Part shown: piece after piece, positions 61,532-64,000 of the stretch
Layout of the letters: each line of letters starts with the position of its first letter
How positions within the stretch are numbered: position 1 is the first letter of the stretch
Origin: Galactobacter caseinivorans
Lineage (GTDB): Bacteria > Actinomycetota > Actinomycetes > Actinomycetales > Micrococcaceae
Reading direction: 5' to 3'
DNA length: 64,000 nucleotides
Assembly: GCF_003640665.1 (NCBI RefSeq)
Contig: NZ_QQXL01000001.1
Location: 434,001-498,000, forward strand
The notes under the pieces: generated by a model
Seen by the model: only the letters and a program-made list of their open reading frames with translations
What the model was told of the DNA's origin: nothing
Databases searched by the model: none
Translations under genes and position numbers: made by a program

Positions 61532-62119
61532 ATGAATGTGAGCACCGGGAGCGGGCACCTTATCGGGCATGCCCAGGTCTCCACAGTCGCTCCGGACGCC
61601 GCAGCACAGATCGACGCGCTGCAGGGCGTTGGATGCGTGCGAGTGTTCACAGACCACGCCACCGGCACCGACAGGAACCGTCCGCAGCTCGCGGCCGCCC
61701 TGGATCATCTCAATGCTGGCGACACGCTTGTGGTGTGGCGCTTGGACCGCTTGGGACGTTCGATGACCGACCTGCTCGCGATCGTCACGGGGTTGGGGGA
61801 GCGGGGTGTGGATCTGATGAGTGTCACGGAGGCGATCGACACCAGCACCCCAGCTGGGCGCTTGGTGTTTCACCTAGCCGGCGCTTTCAGCCAGTTCGAG
61901 AGAGATCTCATTCGCGACCGAACCGTGGCCGGCCCCGAAGCCGCTCGCAGCCGCGGACGCGTCGGCGGACGTCCGCCGGCACTGGGCGAGAACGACGTTG
62001 AGGCCATGCACACGACGCTCGCTGCCGGCATGAACCAACGCGCGGTGGCACGGACCCTCAAGGTGGCGCCGGCGACAGTGGACAGGGCGCTGCTGCGCAC
62101 CCAAGAGTGCCTGACGTAG
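61532..62119 (+). CDS. Serine recombinase, Tn3-resolvase-like, with an altered active site
   Basis: 195 residues from ATG at 61532; the frame is open upstream to 61418. N-terminal catalytic domain: LIGHAQVSTVAPDAAAQIDA, GCVRVFTDHATGTDRNRPQL, TLVVWRLDRLGRSMTDLLAI, DTSTPAGRLVFHLAGAFSQF and ERDLIRDRT. C-terminal helix-turn-helix: RGRVGGRPPALGENDVEAMH, then MNQRAVARTLKVAPATVDRA. The nucleophile Ser in QVST is kept, but the usual YARVS reads HAQVS. The arginine two residues before Ser, which activates it in gamma-delta resolvase, is Gln. D-R-L-G-R is intact. Strand exchange may be impaired. No transposase of a Tn3 element is present. Confidence 0.8.
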   Translation: MNVSTGSGHLIGHAQVSTVAPDAAAQIDALQGVGCVRVFTDHATGTDRNRPQLAAALDHLNAGDTLVVWRLDRLGRSMTDLLAIVTGLGERGVDLMSVTEAIDTSTPAGRLVFHLAGAFSQFERDLIRDRTVAGPEAARSRGRVGGRPPALGENDVEAMHTTLAAGMNQRAVARTLKVAPATVDRALLRTQECLT

Positions 62120-62690
62120 ACGGGGATCCGTGATGACGTACGTACTGCCGCACAGATAGGTGACATCTGAGCTTGTAGTACACCCGGTTGCCGCGGATGT
62201 GGGCGCATGAGTAGCCCGTTCGAAGACTGCAAGGCGTCTAGTTACCGTACTGGCACCGCGGCGTCGTGCTGCCACAGCCTCACGTGTGCTTGCCACACGC
62301 GGCCGTGTCGCTCCTCAATCGGCACGACGCTCACCAGCGACTGGTGAGCCCTCACAGCCCGCCCAGATCGTGCCGCTCGGCGCGGCCTTTTCGGTCCCTC
62401 TAGAGGGCACCCCGAGATCCCCACACGGCAGCTCTTCATCCGGCTGGTCGAGGACGCCCTCAACATCGTCAAAGTCTGATCCGTGCTGGCCAGGGAGACC
62501 CAAGCTGACAGCCCCAGGCCGCGCGAAAGCTGGAGCAGGGTCTGCCTGTGTATGCCGACTACAGCCGAGGGTACTGGTTCATTTCTGAGCTGAATATCTG
62601 CGGATGGCCAGCGGCGGCCGCAGTCGAGGTTGGCAACACGTCCATCGGGCAGGAGCGCTCCGCGACACCTTTGCCGGGCGCCCGAGAACG
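62120..62690. other. Stretch without a supported gene between the resolvase and glnA1
   Basis: 570 bases with no convincing gene on either strand. One short plus-strand open stretch (about 62347-62479) ends PEIPTRQLFIRLVEDALNIV and KV before a stop. It looks protein-like and could be the tail of a lost gene. Nothing else, including RNA genes, is recognisable. Confidence 0.4.
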
Positions 62691-62728
62691 CCGAGGGCCC
62701 GCCACCTGAAAAGGTGACGGGCCCTCGG
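62691..62728 (-). terminator. Terminator of glnA1
   Basis: CCGAGGGCCCG (62691-62701) pairs with CGGGCCCTCGG (62718-62728); after one mismatch CACC/GGTG extends the stem around the loop TGAAAA. It lies 41 bases past the glnA1 stop on the minus strand. Confidence 0.8.
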
Positions 62729-62769
62729 TTGCTCACCACACGCCGTCGGGCAGGGGGTGTGCTGGCAGA

Positions 62770-64000
62770 TTAGACGCCGTAGTACAGCTGGAACTCAAAC
62801 GGGTTCACGCGGATGGAGAGCGGCTGGATCTCCTGCTCGTACTTGTAGCTGATCCAGGCCTCGATGAGGTCCTCGGTGAAGACGTCGCCGGCCAGCAGAT
62901 ACTCGTGATCCTCGCGCAGTGCCTCCAGCGCCTCTTCCAGGGAAGCCGGGGCCTTCTGAATGTCCTTGGCCTCCTCAGCGGGGAGCTCGTAGAGGTCCTT
63001 GTCGATGGGATCCGCCGGCTCAATGCGGTTGCGGATGCCGTCGATGCCAGCCATCAACTGCGCGGAGAAGGCCAGGTACGGGTTGGAGGAACCATCCGGT
63101 GCGCGGAACTCAAGGCGCTTGGCCTTGGGGTTGGAACCCGTGATCGGGATGCGGATACCGGCGGAGCGGTTGCCCTGCGAGTAAACCATGTTCACGGGGG
63201 CCTCGAAGCCCTTCACCAGGCGCTTGTAGGAGTTCACCGTGGGGTTGGTGAAGGCCAACACGGAGGAGGCGTGCTTGAGCAGGCCGCCGATGTACCAGCG
63301 GGCCGTATCTGAGAGGTTCGCGTAGCCCTTCTCGTCGTAGAACAGCGGCTCGGAGCCGTTCCACAGCGACTGGTGGCAGTGCATGCCAGAGCCGTTGTCA
63401 TCAAAGAGCGGCTTGGGCATGAAGGTGGCGGACTTGCCCCAGTCATCGGCAACGTTCTTGACGATGTACTTGAACTTCAGCAGGTCATCCGCGGCGTGAA
63501 CCAGGGTGTTGAACTTGTAGTTGATCTCCGCCTGACCGGCCGCGCCAACCTCGTGGTGGGCACGCTCAACCTCAAGGCCAACGGCCTCAAGCGCGAGGCA
63601 GATCTCGTCGCGGAGGTCAGACTGCTTATCGGTGGGGGCCACCGGGAAGTAGCCGCCCTTGATGGGGGTCTTGTAACCCTGGTTGCCACCCTCTTCCTCG
63701 CGGCCGGTGTTCCAAGGGGCCTCGATCGAATCGACAGAGTAGAAGGAGGACTGCGCGGTGGACTGGTAGCGCACGTCGTCAAAGATGAAGAACTCGGCCT
63801 CAGAGGCAAAGAACGCGGTGTCCGCGATGCCGGTGGAGGCCAGGTAGGCCTCGGCACGCTCGGCCACGCCGCGGGGATCGCGGTGGTAGGGATCGCCGGT
63901 GCGCGGGTTCACGATGGAGAAGTTCATCGCGAGCGTCTTGTTGGCGCGGAACGGGTCAAGGAAGGCCGTGGTCACGTCCGGGATGAGCTGCATGTCAGAC
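62770..64000 (-). CDS. glnA1: Glutamine synthetase type I, GlnA1 (5' end outside window)
   Basis: The 410 residues shown run to the window edge with codons still open (S-D before MQLIPDV), so the first 60-70 residues are missing from the expected total of about 474. Motifs: [88 protein letters not shown] and [17 protein letters not shown]. The tyrosine modified by GlnE is present in [16 protein letters not shown]. This is the main, adenylylation-controlled enzyme. It faces glnE from across the accessory island. Confidence 0.95.
   Translation of the reverse strand, partial: SDMQLIPDVTTAFLDPFRANKTLAMNFSIVNPRTGDPYHRDPRGVAERAEAYLASTGIADTAFFASEAEFFIFDDVRYQSTAQSSFYSVDSIEAPWNTGREEEGGNQGYKTPIKGGYFPVAPTDKQSDLRDEICLALEAVGLEVERAHHEVGAAGQAEINYKFNTLVHAADDLLKFKYIVKNVADDWGKSATFMPKPLFDDNGSGMHCHQSLWNGSEPLFYDEKGYANLSDTARWYIGGLLKHASSVLAFTNPTVNSYKRLVKGFEAPVNMVYSQGNRSAGIRIPITGSNPKAKRLEFRAPDGSSNPYLAFSAQLMAGIDGIRNRIEPADPIDKDLYELPAEEAKDIQKAPASLEEALEALREDHEYLLAGDVFTEDLIEAWISYKYEQEIQPLSIRVNPFEFQLYYGV

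Noticed and set aside
62242-62739. 165-codon minus-strand frame next to glnA1
   Set aside because: It overlaps the glnA1 terminator, is Ser/Arg/Gly-rich without domain features and has no ribosome site.
1-64000. tRNA, rRNA, CRISPR or prophage genes
   Set aside because: I looked through the intergenic stretches for T-loop motifs, arrays and phage structural genes and found none.

Overview
This is high-GC actinobacterial DNA, about two thirds to 70 percent G+C by eye, with many GTG starts and dense overlapping genes. The gene content points to Micrococcales, probably Micrococcaceae. Supporting genes are mtrB-lpqB, a 180-kDa-class NAD-glutamate dehydrogenase, Rv3235- and Rv2175c-family proteins, DUF3040, a full mraZ-to-wag31 division and cell-wall (dcw) cluster with sepF and DivIVA but no ftsA, a polyphosphate glucokinase, and glnA2-glnE with an adenylylatable glnA1. 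MurE carries D-D-P-H where DAP-adding enzymes carry D-N-P-R. This suggests an L-Lys (non-DAP) peptidoglycan.

Layout. 1-7.1 kb: the end of mtrB, then lpqB, a comF-like gene, hpf and secA. 7.1-18.6 kb: an Rv3235-family gene, a LysM membrane protein, a small conserved protein, a SAF/CpaB-like protein with a CpaE/ParA-like ATPase, NAD-GDH and a PdtaS-like histidine kinase. 18.7-23.7 kb: a secreted 3xLysM lytic transglycosylase, an Rv2175c-like regulator, a polyprenyl synthase, dinB and a DUF3040 protein. 24-43.6 kb: mraZ, rsmH, ftsL-like, ftsI, murE, murF, mraY, murD, ftsW, murG, murC, ftsQ, ftsZ, pgeF, yggS, sepF, yggT and wag31, mostly coupled by 1-4 base stop/start overlaps. 43.6-53.1 kb: lspA, rluD, dnaE, hisD, nrdR, then ppgK and map on the minus strand, and a small SPOR-like protein. 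53.2-59.0 kb: glnA2, glnE, pabB. 59.0-62.7 kb: an accessory island. 62.8 kb to the end: glnA1 on the minus strand, cut by the window edge.

How it fits together. Most of the window builds and divides the cell wall. The mur/mraY/murG genes make lipid II, ftsW/ftsI polymerise it at the septum, ftsZ/sepF/ftsQ/ftsL/wag31 organise the division and polar machinery, and MtrB/LpqB with the LysM hydrolase handle wall sensing and turnover. The glutamine block has a clear logic: GlnE should adenylylate GlnA1, which keeps the target tyrosine, and not GlnA2, which has tryptophan there.

The only clearly accessory stretch is 59.0-62.7 kb. It holds a shredded IS3-type transposase, frameshifted unidentified coding remains, and a lower-GC two-gene unit bounded by a possible promoter and a terminator. 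That unit encodes a secreted cysteine-free protein interrupted in a C6 run and a 67-residue charged protein. The island also holds a possible ISL3-type element end, a low-complexity Leu/Glu repeat, and a serine resolvase lacking the usual active-site arginine. The two-gene unit is my best candidate for undescribed biology. Its function cannot be read from the sequence. Other items worth checking are four helically phased TGG repeats before mraZ (likely MraZ boxes), several tandem repeats between housekeeping genes, and MtrA-like repeats before the LysM hydrolase.
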